DNA from: Bacillota bacterium
GTDB lineage: Bacteria > Bacillota > Clostridia > Acetivibrionales > Acetivibrionaceae
DNA: 64,000 nt
Assembly: GCA_023398495.1 (NCBI GenBank)
Contig: JAEWSG010000129.1
Location: 37,368-101,367 of the forward strand
Direction: 5' to 3'
Below the pieces are notes generated by a model. It made no database searches. It was not told the DNA's origin and saw nothing but the letters and a program-made list of their open reading frames with translations. Below, in pieces: positions 17,833-26,207 of the stretch. Position 1 is the first letter of the stretch, and each line of letters starts with the position of its first letter. The position numbers and the translations under genes were made by a program.

Positions 17833-18951
17833 TCAGCATTTTTTGTCACTTACTCTATTGGACAACAGAGTATTTAGCTGTTCAAGCAAACTGCCACCAC
17901 CAGTCAGTGAAACATTGCCGACCTTTTCGCAAATTTTCTCCAGGAACTCAAGCTCTTTTAACCTATAAAGCGTCTGGTTTTCTTCCATAAGTTTTGCAGT
18001 GTTCAGGAGGCTCCTGGTCGATGCAATTTCTTCTCTTCTAGTAATAACATTGGCCTGTGCTTTCTTTTCGGCTATCAGTACAGTGTTCAATATATCCTTT
18101 ATATCCCCTGGCAATATGACGTCCTTCAAGCCGGCAAACAGGAATTCCACACCATAGCTGCTGCTTTTTTCCTTCAATTTTTCGAGAACATAGCTCCCAA
18201 TTTCCTGTTTTTTCAGAAGAAGGTCATCCAACTTCAAAGCTCCGACGTATTCCCTCAAGATTAGCTGTAGAACTATATAAAGCTGTTCCTCAAAGGATTT
18301 TACCTCAACAACCTTCAAAGGCTCTGTTATCCTGTAATGGCAGACAAAATTCAGCCTCAGTGTGATTTTGTCCTCTGTCATGATTTCCTGGCCGGTCATA
18401 TCCAATTGCTGCTGTCTCATGTCTACATTCTTTACTGCAACAAACACAGGACTCTTCCAGAAAAAGTACCTGCCGGGTTCTAGAGTTTTCTGTGTCACAT
18501 TGTTGTAGTAAAGTATGCCTTTTTCATGGTTTGCCACTTCATAGTATCCGACAAAAGCTGCAAGCTTAGGGCTATTATATATAGATGCATCAACATCTGC
18601 ACTCACTTCAGGATTTCTGATATCAACAACTTTAAAACTGTGCTTTTTCAGAACATTCCAGAACGCATACTTTCCAGATTTCAGAACATTCACAAGTTTA
18701 TCATCTTCAAAATGAATGGCAATTTCATAATCCTGTACATCCAGCACCGTAAGCTCTTTTAAAAGCTCTTCATCCCTAAGAAACAGGTTTATATTTTTCC
18801 CGGACGCATCAAAGGCTTTATTTATATCTGCAAGAACAATGCTATATTTAATAAATGGATTGAGAGAGTGTTTTCCTGATTTTAAGCATTTAATGTAGTT
18901 GCCATCCTTAAATAATAAGCCTCTTTCATCATTTTTGATAATTACCTTCAT
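17833..18951 (-). CDS. SPFH/band-7 (slipin-type) protein associated with rtcB
   Basis: 372 residues from the ATG with AAAGGA upstream. The N-terminal part has repeated small modules (LFKDGNYIKCLKSGKHSLNP, LVNVLKSGKYAFWNVLKKHS, TLEPGRYFFWKSPVFVAVKN). These lead into an SPFH domain at about 160-310 (VDMRQQQLDMTGQEIMTEDK, LRLNFVCHYRI, ILREYVGALKLDDLL) and a helical tail. No clear membrane anchor is visible. Slipin genes next to rtcB are a known theme of bacterial RNA-repair operons. The role may be to scaffold or localise the repair machinery, which is inference. Confidence 0.85.
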   Translation of the reverse strand: MKVIIKNDERGLLFKDGNYIKCLKSGKHSLNPFIKYSIVLADINKAFDASGKNINLFLRDEELLKELTVLDVQDYEIAIHFEDDKLVNVLKSGKYAFWNVLKKHSFKVVDIRNPEVSADVDASIYNSPKLAAFVGYYEVANHEKGILYYNNVTQKTLEPGRYFFWKSPVFVAVKNVDMRQQQLDMTGQEIMTEDKITLRLNFVCHYRITEPLKVVEVKSFEEQLYIVLQLILREYVGALKLDDLLLKKQEIGSYVLEKLKEKSSSYGVEFLFAGLKDVILPGDIKDILNTVLIAEKKAQANVITRREEIASTRSLLNTAKLMEENQTLYRLKELEFLEKICEKVGNVSLTGGGSLLEQLNTLLSNRVSDKKC

Positions 18952-18994
18952 TTTAATCCATCCTTTCAATAAACATGATTACTTTTTGAACCCT

Positions 18995-19310
18995 TTTTAA
19001 GAATCCTCCCACAACATCGGCGGAGTGCTGCTTTAGGTTACTGCTTACAGGCCGTTGCATATGAGGCCATTTAAACTTCAGGCTTTGCCTGGCAATTTAA
19101 CCTGCTCTTCATATACAAGAACCTACTTGCAATACCCGGTATCCACACACTTCAGGGCTTTTGCTCCGGTGCTTTTGCAAAACATCTGCAAAAGCCTGAG
19201 GATTCTCTCCAAAGATTCTTGTAAATTTTCTCGGTTAACAGCCGATTGCTATACCATAGCTTCAGATCCCTAATCTGATGGGGATTTGAACCCCTTTTCC
19301 CTTTCCATCT
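18995..19310 (-). ncRNA. Structured RNA containing a circularly permuted tRNA-Asn-like module
   Basis: Read on the minus strand, the elements of a tRNA occur in permuted order. A T-arm comes first (GGGG TTCAAAT CCCC, 19294-19280). Next is a 3' acceptor strand (TCAGAT), joined through a 5-base loop (TAGGG) to the matching 5' acceptor strand (ATCTGA). A D-like arm follows (GCTA TGGTA TAGC, 19260-19248), then an anticodon arm with a 7-base loop CTGTTAA and anticodon GTT between TCGG and CCGA. A second domain is closed by an 8-bp pairing (19198-19205 with 19001-19008) and contains GGCTTTTGC/GCAAAAGCC and CAGGC/GCCTG hairpins. It lies directly upstream of slipin and rtcB. Bacterial Y RNAs near rtcB mimic tRNA in a comparable way. 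A possible promoter is TTGCGG-N16-TATAAG near 19320-19350. Confidence 0.65.
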
Positions 19311-19591
19311 TCCCGGTATACCTCTTATAACTATAGTAAAAGGCACCGCAAGACCATTCAGAAATCTTTGCACTGGGATTAGGAACAATTTTAGTATACG
19401 GGAATGAATTGCCAATTTACAGACAAAAAGTTTGCAACTTTGGGAATGTTGCAAACTTTTTTATATTCTAAAACATGTCTATGTATTCAGAAACGCGAGA
19501 CTTTAATATTTCAATCGCACTTCGTGACCATTAACTCCATTAAGAGTCTTCTCAGCAGTGAGACTTCTCCATTTATTTCTACTCCATAAAA
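19304..19591. repeat. 288-bp direct repeat, copy B
   Basis: Counterpart of 16050-16337. Here the segment contains the genuine 3' end of the Uma2 gene, the GTTTGCAAC hairpin (about 19425-19461) and the likely promoter of the tRNA-like RNA. The order and the hairpin loop are conserved between copies, with scattered substitutions. Confidence 0.85.
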
Positions 19592-20148
19592 ACAGTACTT
19601 AAGTCGATTTCAAGGTCTTGAAAAATTGAAACTTTTATTTTATTCTCTTCTGAATATACCTCAGGTCTTCCATATCTACCGTTTGGTTGTAGTAAAAATA
19701 CACTTATAAGTTTCTGGTCAGGCTCTACAATCCAATATTCTCTTACACCGGCTTTTTCATACTTATTAAACTTTATAAGCTTGTCATTTTTGCCTGTAGA
19801 TGGAGATAATATCTCAACAATCATATCGGGAGAACCTTTGCAACCTCTTTCGTCAAGCTTGGCGTTATCGCAGACAATAGTTATATCAGGTTCTACAACA
19901 TTTCTAATATCTTCATTATTATTTTCAACATCAAGTCTTACACAAAATGGTGCAGCAAAAACACGGCAAGTTTTGCCCTTGAGATAAGTATGAAACTGTG
20001 TGGCTAATTCCATTGATATTTCTTGATGTATTCTTGAGGGCGCAGCTTGCATATAAGGTATCCCCTCAAGGATTTCCCATCTTTCATTTTCGTCCCAAGT
20101 TAGATAATCAACATAAGAATATTTTTGTTCTGGTCTTGGCAATGGCAT
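19579..20148 (-). CDS. Uma2-family (DUF820) putative nuclease
   Basis: 189 residues from the ATG at 20148, behind AGGAAG (a GTG three codons upstream is possible). It has the PD-(D/E)XK-like core of Uma2 proteins: a YLTWDENERWEILEGIPYMQ start, RIHQEISMELATQF, VVEPDITIVCDN, PDMIVEILSPSTGKND with the acidic residues, then KYEKAGVREYWIVEPDQK. Uma2 proteins are abundant in cyanobacteria and other phyla and are predicted endonucleases, but a defined role is lacking. Its 3' end is part of direct repeat B, and a broken copy of that end exists in repeat A. Confidence 0.85.
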   Translation of the reverse strand: MPLPRPEQKYSYVDYLTWDENERWEILEGIPYMQAAPSRIHQEISMELATQFHTYLKGKTCRVFAAPFCVRLDVENNNEDIRNVVEPDITIVCDNAKLDERGCKGSPDMIVEILSPSTGKNDKLIKFNKYEKAGVREYWIVEPDQKLISVFLLQPNGRYGRPEVYSEENKIKVSIFQDLEIDLSTVFME

Positions 20149-20160
20149 TTTCAACACTTC

Positions 20161-20484
20161 CTAATCATCATTTTTTATATTGTGAGTCGATATTGTCTGT
20201 ACGGCTTTTCTTCTATGCTTGATAAAGTATGATTTATTGAAGCTCACATACTTAAGTATGACATGTTGAGCTAGGCTTGGCAACTGCAATTTGGCATGTA
20301 TACTTTTTATACCTACTAAAGAAATATGTTCCTTACCCTCTCTTCTTTCATTTCTCTTTTTTGCCTCAACTATGCTTGACTGAAAGTAATAACCTTTAAC
20401 CTTGAATTCTGCACTTTTTGCTATATCAATATATTTCTTTCTGTTTTCAATAGATGGATTCGTATTATCAACTAACTCCTTAAC
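20161..20484 (-). pseudogene. C-terminal remnant of a polynucleotide-kinase-like P-loop protein
   Basis: An open stretch of 107 codons without a start reads VDNTNPSIENRKKYIDIAKS, then VKGYYFQSSIVEAKKRN, ERREGKEHISLVGIKSIHAK and LQLPS. This is the characteristic C-terminal half of AAA_33/T4 Pnk-type kinases (VVDNTN motif, lid arginines in RNERREGK). The Walker A half is missing and an in-frame TGA lies just upstream. Its stop overlaps the Uma2 ribosome site. It is another RNA-end-healing gene, lost, beside the rtcB cassette. Confidence 0.7.
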
Positions 20485-20524
20485 TCATAACTTCTGCTAA
20501 AAATTACAGTTTTTATAAAAGTGC

Positions 20525-22516
20525 CTACTCAAAAACTGCTTTTATTGTTATATCTCCACTCAACTCTAAATTAAGAGTCTCACTATTACCCTTGAAATCG
20601 CCCTCCCACCTGACAAATTTGTGTCCTGTAGATGGTATCGCGGTTATTGTTATTGGAACACCCTTAAAATAAGTTCCCGTCCATGGGTATACAGTTCCCT
20701 TAGTACCAGCAGTATTTTCATTTATGTCAATAGAGTTAATTTTAATGTGCCCGTGCTTCTTATCTGAAACATTTAAATTAATACTCGATAGACCTTCAAG
20801 ATTAAAGAATGATACAATATGATTGCGTTGTTTTTCAGGCCTTTCTTCGGCAAATTCAATCATTACATTTATACTTTTTTCCCAATCCCCTATATTGGAC
20901 CATCTTTGATTGTGTTCTTCTATTTCAGGTTCTATGAAATTCTTCAAGTCACCAATTCTTTCAACTACTCTTTCAGTTTTAAAGGATGTATTTAGGTGAT
21001 CTGCAAATCTGCTTATAAATTTATTTTTGAAGGTTTCATTATTTAGAAGATTTCTAAATAAAAAAGTTGACCAGTCTGGATTAGGCCATTGAGATCCACC
21101 AACTTTGGTAGCATGAACTAAAGTATTACTATTATAATCAGCAGAATACTTATAAAGCCCAAAACCAAAATCTGTGTCAAATAAAATCCAACGCCATCTT
21201 CCATCATGACCATAAAGATTATCCGGATTATAGTCTACTCTTTTTCTCCAAAAGCGATTATTATTACCAGGCCAATCGGTATTGCCAAAAAAGATTTGTG
21301 CAATGTAATAGTCAATCAAATTATCAGTATCTACGAGAGTAGTAATATACTTATAATGTTCGGCGTCCTCAAGTGAATTTTTTTTAATGTAATCAATCAT
21401 ATCATGGTAATGCTTTTCATCTCCATCTCTACCTTCATCCAGAACACCATTATCTTCAAGAATAACCAATTCCTCTTTATCGATATTATAATAGGATTTA
21501 AAATAGTGTTCATCAACTCTCTCTCTGACATTGTGAATTCCCCAATACTCACCATTTATAAATACTATTACTGGTTGGTATGCCTGTAAATCCAAAGAAG
21601 TATATTCCATTAAACTTTGCATCATAGCATCTCTAAAAAGAGTATAATGCCAATCATTGCCACTGTTCCTTAGTAACAATGTTTCGAACTTTTCTGCAAC
21701 CTTATCTTTAACCCATATTTTCTGCCCATTAAAAATAGGATAGTTGATGTCTTTTTCTCCATATTCTTTTCTGGCATAAAGCCTTAAGCTTTTTTGAGGA
21801 TAAGTTCTTGTTGCCCCACCGTGAATACGAATACCTACATTTTGACTAAAACCAAGTACTCCTTCAGTATCAAAGAAATCCAAGTGGACCTCCCTTTCCC
21901 ATTCTCTTCCTGTTTGGGTATAATTCCCATCCAGTTCCCAAGATTCCAACGCCCCATCGTACAGTTCATCATAGAATTTGCCTTTAACATATATACCTGT
22001 ATTGTAGTCAAACAAATTTGACGGGTCGGATACTAATGATATTACTGGCAAAGAGTATCTATCACTAGCTTTGGGATCCACAAAATAAGTCCCTGTTACT
22101 ATATCACTAGTTGGCACATTATCTTTAAATGCTCTGCATCTCACAATAGTAGCTTTAAATACAGGTTTTAGAGGTGGTTTGTAACCATCGGCTATATCTT
22201 TAATTTTTGTATATTTATCTTTATCCTCTGCTCTGCTTTTAATTTCAATATGATTTTTAAATAATAAGGAATTTGGAGTGGGGTCGGATCCATCCAGAGT
22301 ATAATATATTTTTATACCTTTATTCTGAGCCTTAATGCTCAGAAGAAACTCCTCGTCATAGAATCCCGATGAGTGAGAAAAAACCAGTTTATCCTGTACC
22401 TCAATATTCCCATATTCTTTATTTGAATTGTTGTAAAATATCTGATTTACCAAGATAGCCCCAAACAGTAAAAACAATAAGCTTAAAAGTATTAAAAAGT
22501 TTTTAAACCTAAACAT
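20525..22516 (-). CDS. CotH-family protein with chitobiase-like and InlB-like domains
   Basis: 663 residues from the ATG behind AAAGGAG; the longer frame has no site. An N-terminal membrane helix (about 7-28) anchors it. Residues about 40-140 form a chitobiase/hexosaminidase C-terminal-like module (YYTLDGSDPTPNSLLFKN). The CotH kinase-like domain covers about 155-560 (GIRIHGGATRTYPQKSLRLY, LLRNSGNDWHYTLFRDAMMQ, WGIHNVRERVDEHYF, DTDFGFGLY). The tail (about 585-663) is an InlB-B-repeat-like module (ITAIPSTGHKFVRWEGDF). CotH proteins phosphorylate spore-coat or surface proteins; in cellulolytic clostridia they often carry surface modules. No dockerin is seen. Confidence 0.9.
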   Translation of the reverse strand: MFRFKNFLILLSLLFLLFGAILVNQIFYNNSNKEYGNIEVQDKLVFSHSSGFYDEEFLLSIKAQNKGIKIYYTLDGSDPTPNSLLFKNHIEIKSRAEDKDKYTKIKDIADGYKPPLKPVFKATIVRCRAFKDNVPTSDIVTGTYFVDPKASDRYSLPVISLVSDPSNLFDYNTGIYVKGKFYDELYDGALESWELDGNYTQTGREWEREVHLDFFDTEGVLGFSQNVGIRIHGGATRTYPQKSLRLYARKEYGEKDINYPIFNGQKIWVKDKVAEKFETLLLRNSGNDWHYTLFRDAMMQSLMEYTSLDLQAYQPVIVFINGEYWGIHNVRERVDEHYFKSYYNIDKEELVILEDNGVLDEGRDGDEKHYHDMIDYIKKNSLEDAEHYKYITTLVDTDNLIDYYIAQIFFGNTDWPGNNNRFWRKRVDYNPDNLYGHDGRWRWILFDTDFGFGLYKYSADYNSNTLVHATKVGGSQWPNPDWSTFLFRNLLNNETFKNKFISRFADHLNTSFKTERVVERIGDLKNFIEPEIEEHNQRWSNIGDWEKSINVMIEFAEERPEKQRNHIVSFFNLEGLSSINLNVSDKKHGHIKINSIDINENTAGTKGTVYPWTGTYFKGVPITITAIPSTGHKFVRWEGDFKGNSETLNLELSGDITIKAVFE

Positions 22517-22722
22517 ATAAAAGCTCCTTTTGAATTCTATAGGATTCCTTTGACAATTTAAGAATAATGACAAAATTATTATACTATATCTATTATAAAT
22601 AAAATAGTGTTATGACACTTACGACTAGGTAAACTGTAGAGAAAAGTCCGTTTTATTACCGGAACTGAAAAATCAGAAAGAGTATTAATCATCCCATATG
22701 AAGTAACTCCTTTCTGCACTGC

Positions 22723-22804
22723 TCACTAGATTTTTAGTATTCGAGAATAAATTACCAATTAACAGCCAAAACGGTTTGCAACCTTTAAAGGCTGCAAACT
22801 TTTT
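22723..22804. repeat. Partial third copy of the hairpin part of the direct repeat
   Basis: It shares the AATTACCAATT stretch and the GTTTGCAACC / GGCTGCAAAC hairpin with copies A and B, then runs into the 3' end of the WYL gene. It probably acts as the WYL operon terminator and may be the ancestral context of the hairpin. Confidence 0.6.
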
Positions 22805-23939
22805 ATATATTATACAAGCTTATTGACTTTTTTACTCTTGCCACAATCTCATCTGCAATTCTTTGAGGAGATAAAACTTTCACATAGGGACCTAATGAAA
22901 TAATACTTCTGATAAGGTTTTCTTCTTCAAAAAGGTAGTAATTGAGTTTTATCTCATATTTTTTATTTCCTAAGTCTCGTGCAGTTCTCTCCATTCCTGA
23001 AAAGCACATAAAGCACCTTTCCATTGCTGCGTTATTATCTGTTACTTCCAGTATTACCGGTTCTTTAGAATGTTTTTGTTCAAACAACAGCTGCTTTGCA
23101 GTTTCTCTGTCTATTCCAACTTCTTCATCAACTATCCTTAAATCCGAAAGTGTAAAAATATTGGCCATTATGGGGCGTTTATCATCCACAGAATACATAG
23201 AGATTCTGAATCTGCCATCTCTCATGGAGTACTCAATTGCGATAGGCAAAGCAAGAATATTCTCATAAACCTTGCCCTTTTTGTCGGTATTGCTGTACCT
23301 TATTGGCTTTTCCTCTATAAGTGCATTCAACAGGAGCCTAAAGTTCTTTTCATAAGCTTCTCGCTGATTAATCTCGGGCAGTTTTATAGTGTTTGTCAAT
23401 TCAAAGTATTTACGCTTTATAGGACTATCAAATCCATCAAGTTCCTTTTGTAGCTTCTCGAATGTTTTGTTGCTTAGTACCATTCTTATTTCCGGCTCTT
23501 CCAGCAAGGCTTTCAGCCATGCTTTTTCAAGCTTTGTAAAACGAACCGGCAGAGGTGGCTGGTCATTCCGCTTCGCTCCATTGCTCGCCATGCATCCCGG
23601 CTGGTCATTCCGCTCCGCTCCATTGCTCGCCATGCGTCCCGGCTGGTCATTCCGCTCCGCTTCATTGCTCGCCATGTGCTCTGACATCCCGAGACATTCA
23701 ACGGAGGGATAGAACCGGCCCTCCGTTTCAGTCAAAAGATTCAGATTCTCGTCTTCACTGCATCTATTCAAAATGAGGTCTGCGAAAGACTGTTGATTCT
23801 TTCCTATAACCTTTTGCTCAAATTCTCCTTCATCAATAATCCTTACTATGTCACTTTTTATCTTTCCACCTGCACATTCGTTGATAATCCTAAATACCAG
23901 CTGAAAGTATCTGTTTTTAACTTCACTGAACAATTCCAT
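22803..23939 (-). CDS. WYL-domain transcriptional regulator (with in-frame repeat insertion)
   Basis: 378 residues. The C-terminal half has WYL-type features (PIRYSNTDKKGKVYENILAL, PIAIEYSMRDGRFRISMYSV, and a C-terminal winged extension IIRSIISLGPYVKVLSPQRI). The N-terminal half lacks an obvious DNA-binding helix-turn-helix. It starts inside the end of the upstream WYL gene (17-bp overlap), so the two proteins are probably made together and may form a complex. Residues about 90-130 are three copies of MASNGAERNDQP, a recent insertion of a 42-bp repeat. WYL proteins sense ligands, often nucleic acids or nucleotides, and control defence or repair genes. The divergent RlaP-RtcB2-PrfH operon is the likely target. 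Confidence 0.82.
   Translation of the reverse strand: MELFSEVKNRYFQLVFRIINECAGGKIKSDIVRIIDEGEFEQKVIGKNQQSFADLILNRCSEDENLNLLTETEGRFYPSVECLGMSEHMASNEAERNDQPGRMASNGAERNDQPGCMASNGAKRNDQPPLPVRFTKLEKAWLKALLEEPEIRMVLSNKTFEKLQKELDGFDSPIKRKYFELTNTIKLPEINQREAYEKNFRLLLNALIEEKPIRYSNTDKKGKVYENILALPIAIEYSMRDGRFRISMYSVDDKRPIMANIFTLSDLRIVDEEVGIDRETAKQLLFEQKHSKEPVILEVTDNNAAMERCFMCFSGMERTARDLGNKKYEIKLNYYLFEEENLIRSIISLGPYVKVLSPQRIADEIVARVKKSISLYNI
23557..23682. repeat. Three tandem 42-bp units inserted within the WYL gene
   Basis: Three adjacent units at 23557-23598, 23599-23640 and 23641-23682 with few differences, read on the minus strand as MASNGAERNDQP-like peptide. Related single units occur in frame in the genes at 26208 and 44127. 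Confidence 0.85.
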
Positions 23940-25215
23940 AAGAAATGAGCATCTCCTTCCAGTCCTTCAAAAGTCTTTCTGCCAATTGTGAACTCTCCAG
24001 GACCCTAACATAGCCTGCATACCCTCTGATCCAAGGAATAATCTCACCGCTGTCATTAATCTGGAAGCTTATATGATAGCATCCGTTCTCTATTTTCTCC
24101 AGAGTTCCATCGGGCACTTCATTCATTATCTTATCTATGATATAACTCTCAGTTTGTTCATCAATAATGACTTCAAGTTTAACATTTTCAGGCACTTTAG
24201 CTTCATCAAGAGATACACTAGACCAACTGCAGCACATCTGCTTTTGATACGCTTCATCAAGAGTACTTCTTTGGAATACTTCGTCCAGTATTTCAACACT
24301 TTCTATCCTGTCCAACCTGGACACTATACATTTGCCATTATTACTGAATGAAATAAGATAGAACCTCCCATGCCGTACATCATACCTGATTTTATATGGA
24401 CTCAAAAATTTACTTGAGCTATCCTTGATCTGACTTTTCGGCGAGTGATAATTCAGCTTTATTTTTCTTCCTTGATGAACAGCTTTTAGAATCTCCCACA
24501 ACACCTGCTCTTCAATTACAGGATGAAAATGCACATGCCTGTAATTGAAGTAATCAATATCATTTCCACTGATGTTCCTCTCAAAATGCATATAATCCTT
24601 GAGAGTCTGTTCACAAAAGTATCCTGCAACTATGGGACAAACGATATTTTTAAACAAACAAATAGCTGTATGCAATTCTCTTAACTCATTATTATCTAAT
24701 GTTTTCAATATGTCTGGTGCAACGGAGTAAAACTTTGTCCTCTTTACCACTTCGCTTGTTAAGATTCCAAAACTTCCGCACATTTCTGAAAGTTTCCTTT
24801 CAATAGTCTTACTGCTGATTCTGTCAAAAGATAAATGTCCGCCCTGTGCCAACCCATCTTCTATTGTACTTAGTGGACAAGGGCTATTTTGTGTCTGGAG
24901 ATATAACAGGATAAAAAAATAGGTCAGCAAGTCGGTACGTGTGAAGCTCTTAGTCATATAAGTGTTCACAAGAAAATTATCTGAATGCCTCATGAAATCA
25001 TAAGTCAGACTTAGAAGCTTATATCTACCGTCTTTGTCAACCTTGATATATTTCTCTTCCACATACTGCTGGATACGACGCATTTCATAGCTGACTTTTC
25101 TTGAACTGACATTTCTTTTGCTTTCCAGACCATCTCTCGAAAAGCATCCGTAAAGGAAGCAATCTCTTAGGATACCCCTTATTATATTGTAATGTTTTAT
25201 AAAGTCATTAAACAT
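23923..25215 (-). CDS. WYL-domain transcriptional regulator
   Basis: 430 residues from the ATG behind GAGGAG; a 9-residue extension without a site is ignored. The N-terminal part is helical and may contain the DNA-binding region (RKVSYEMRRIQQYVEEKYIK). A WYL domain lies at about 250-330 (KAVHQGRKIKLNYHSPKS, YDVRHGRFYLISFSNNGKC, IVSRLDRIESVEIL). A C-terminal extension follows (IIPWIRGYAGYVRVLESSQL). It is transcribed away from the RlaP-RtcB2-PrfH operon across a 160-bp intergenic region, a normal arrangement for a regulator of that operon. Confidence 0.85.
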   Translation of the reverse strand: MFNDFIKHYNIIRGILRDCFLYGCFSRDGLESKRNVSSRKVSYEMRRIQQYVEEKYIKVDKDGRYKLLSLTYDFMRHSDNFLVNTYMTKSFTRTDLLTYFFILLYLQTQNSPCPLSTIEDGLAQGGHLSFDRISSKTIERKLSEMCGSFGILTSEVVKRTKFYSVAPDILKTLDNNELRELHTAICLFKNIVCPIVAGYFCEQTLKDYMHFERNISGNDIDYFNYRHVHFHPVIEEQVLWEILKAVHQGRKIKLNYHSPKSQIKDSSSKFLSPYKIRYDVRHGRFYLISFSNNGKCIVSRLDRIESVEILDEVFQRSTLDEAYQKQMCCSWSSVSLDEAKVPENVKLEVIIDEQTESYIIDKIMNEVPDGTLEKIENGCYHISFQINDSGEIIPWIRGYAGYVRVLESSQLAERLLKDWKEMLISYGIVQ

Positions 25216-25341
25216 GAAACAAGCTCCTCTACATAAATCCATGTTCTAATTCTATCACAAACGATTGGGAAGCAAAATACAAAACCAATCAAAGTGTTCT
25301 ACAGACAAAAAGTTTGCAACCTTTTATATTTTAAATTTAAA

Positions 25342-25372
25342 TTGCTCTCTGAGTTTGTTAGTATGGTATAAT
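25342..25372 (+). promoter_or_regulatory. Putative sigma-A promoter of the RlaP-RtcB2-PrfH genes
   Basis: A perfect TATAAT at 25367-25372 with a TATGG extended -10 context. A weak TTGCTC lies 19 bases upstream. It is 32 bases before the first RlaP start codon and within the region facing the WYL genes. Confidence 0.5.
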
Positions 25373-25404
25373 TTAGAATACAAGTAATTTAGGAGAAACA
25401 AAAT

Positions 25405-26178
25405 ATGCAGAATATTATACTCAACAAGCTTAGTACAATTGAAAAAGAAAACAATATCAAAATCCTCTATGCTATTGAATCCGGTAGTAGAGGCTGGGGT
25501 TTCGCATCAAAAGACAGCGACTACGATGTACGGTTTATATATACCCATCATACTGACTGGTACCTTTCCATTGAAGATAAAAAGGATTTTATTGAGGTTC
25601 CAATCAATGACCTATTGGATATAAACGGCTGGGATATCAGAAAGGCATTGCTGCAGTATAAAAAGTCAAACCCTACATTAATGGAATGGCTCAGTTCACC
25701 TATCATATACATTGAGAATTATTGTGCTACACAGAAAATGAGAGAATTACTGCCTTCTTACTTCTCGCCGGTGCCTACAATATATCATTATCTTCATATA
25801 GCAAGAAATAAGTTTGAAGAAGTTATGAGTACAGACCAGGTCAAAATCAAACGATATTTCTATATTTTAAGGCCTATCCTTGCATGTATGTGGATTGAAA
25901 AGAACAATACCACTCCTCCAATGGAGTTCAGTAAGCTAATGGCCGAGCAGCAGCTGGATGGCTCCCTGATTAATGAAATTTACAAGCTGCTTAAGAAAAA
26001 GACTTCCGGCTTAGAAATTGATATCGAACCAAAAAGCCCTGTAATCATTGATTTTGTCAAAAATAAGATAACTCATTATGAGCAATATCTCAAAACAGTC
26101 AGAAAAGAAAAACCCTCCGATTATAAAGCGTTAAATATTCTGTTTGGAGAAACACTTAAGGAAGTCTGGGGCGATTAA
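25405..26178 (+). CDS. RlaP-type nucleotidyltransferase (DNA polymerase beta superfamily)
   Basis: 257 residues. The catalytic signature of the polymerase-beta superfamily is at the N-terminus: ESGSRGWGFASKDSDYDVRF, with GS and the two Asp residues that bind metal. The rest matches the RlaP (RNA repair pathway polymerase-beta family) pattern with WDIRKALLQYKKSNPTLMEW. These proteins are repeatedly linked with rtcB and RNA-repair loci and are predicted to add nucleotides to damaged RNA ends. That activity is a family prediction, not shown here. TAGGAG precedes the ATG; the next gene is a divergent paralogue. Confidence 0.85.
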   Translation: MQNIILNKLSTIEKENNIKILYAIESGSRGWGFASKDSDYDVRFIYTHHTDWYLSIEDKKDFIEVPINDLLDINGWDIRKALLQYKKSNPTLMEWLSSPIIYIENYCATQKMRELLPSYFSPVPTIYHYLHIARNKFEEVMSTDQVKIKRYFYILRPILACMWIEKNNTTPPMEFSKLMAEQQLDGSLINEIYKLLKKKTSGLEIDIEPKSPVIIDFVKNKITHYEQYLKTVRKEKPSDYKALNILFGETLKEVWGD

Positions 26179-26207
26179 GGAAAAGGGACACAATAAGGAG
26201 CTAATGC

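Noticed and set aside
19230..19246. Ordinary tRNA-Asn gene
   Set aside because: The D-arm and anticodon arm are present, but no canonical T-arm and acceptor strand follow downstream; they lie upstream, in permuted order.
19152..19454. 100-residue minus-strand ORF over the tRNA-like RNA
   Set aside because: No ribosome site, odd composition, and it crosses the paired arms of the RNA and the repeat hairpin; the RNA explanation fits better.
20262..20280. Separate gene between Uma2 and CotH
   Set aside because: The stretch belongs to the polynucleotide kinase remnant, which has no start codon or P-loop.
23557..23682. CRISPR array
   Set aside because: Three 42-bp units directly adjacent without spacers and read as protein; no cas genes.
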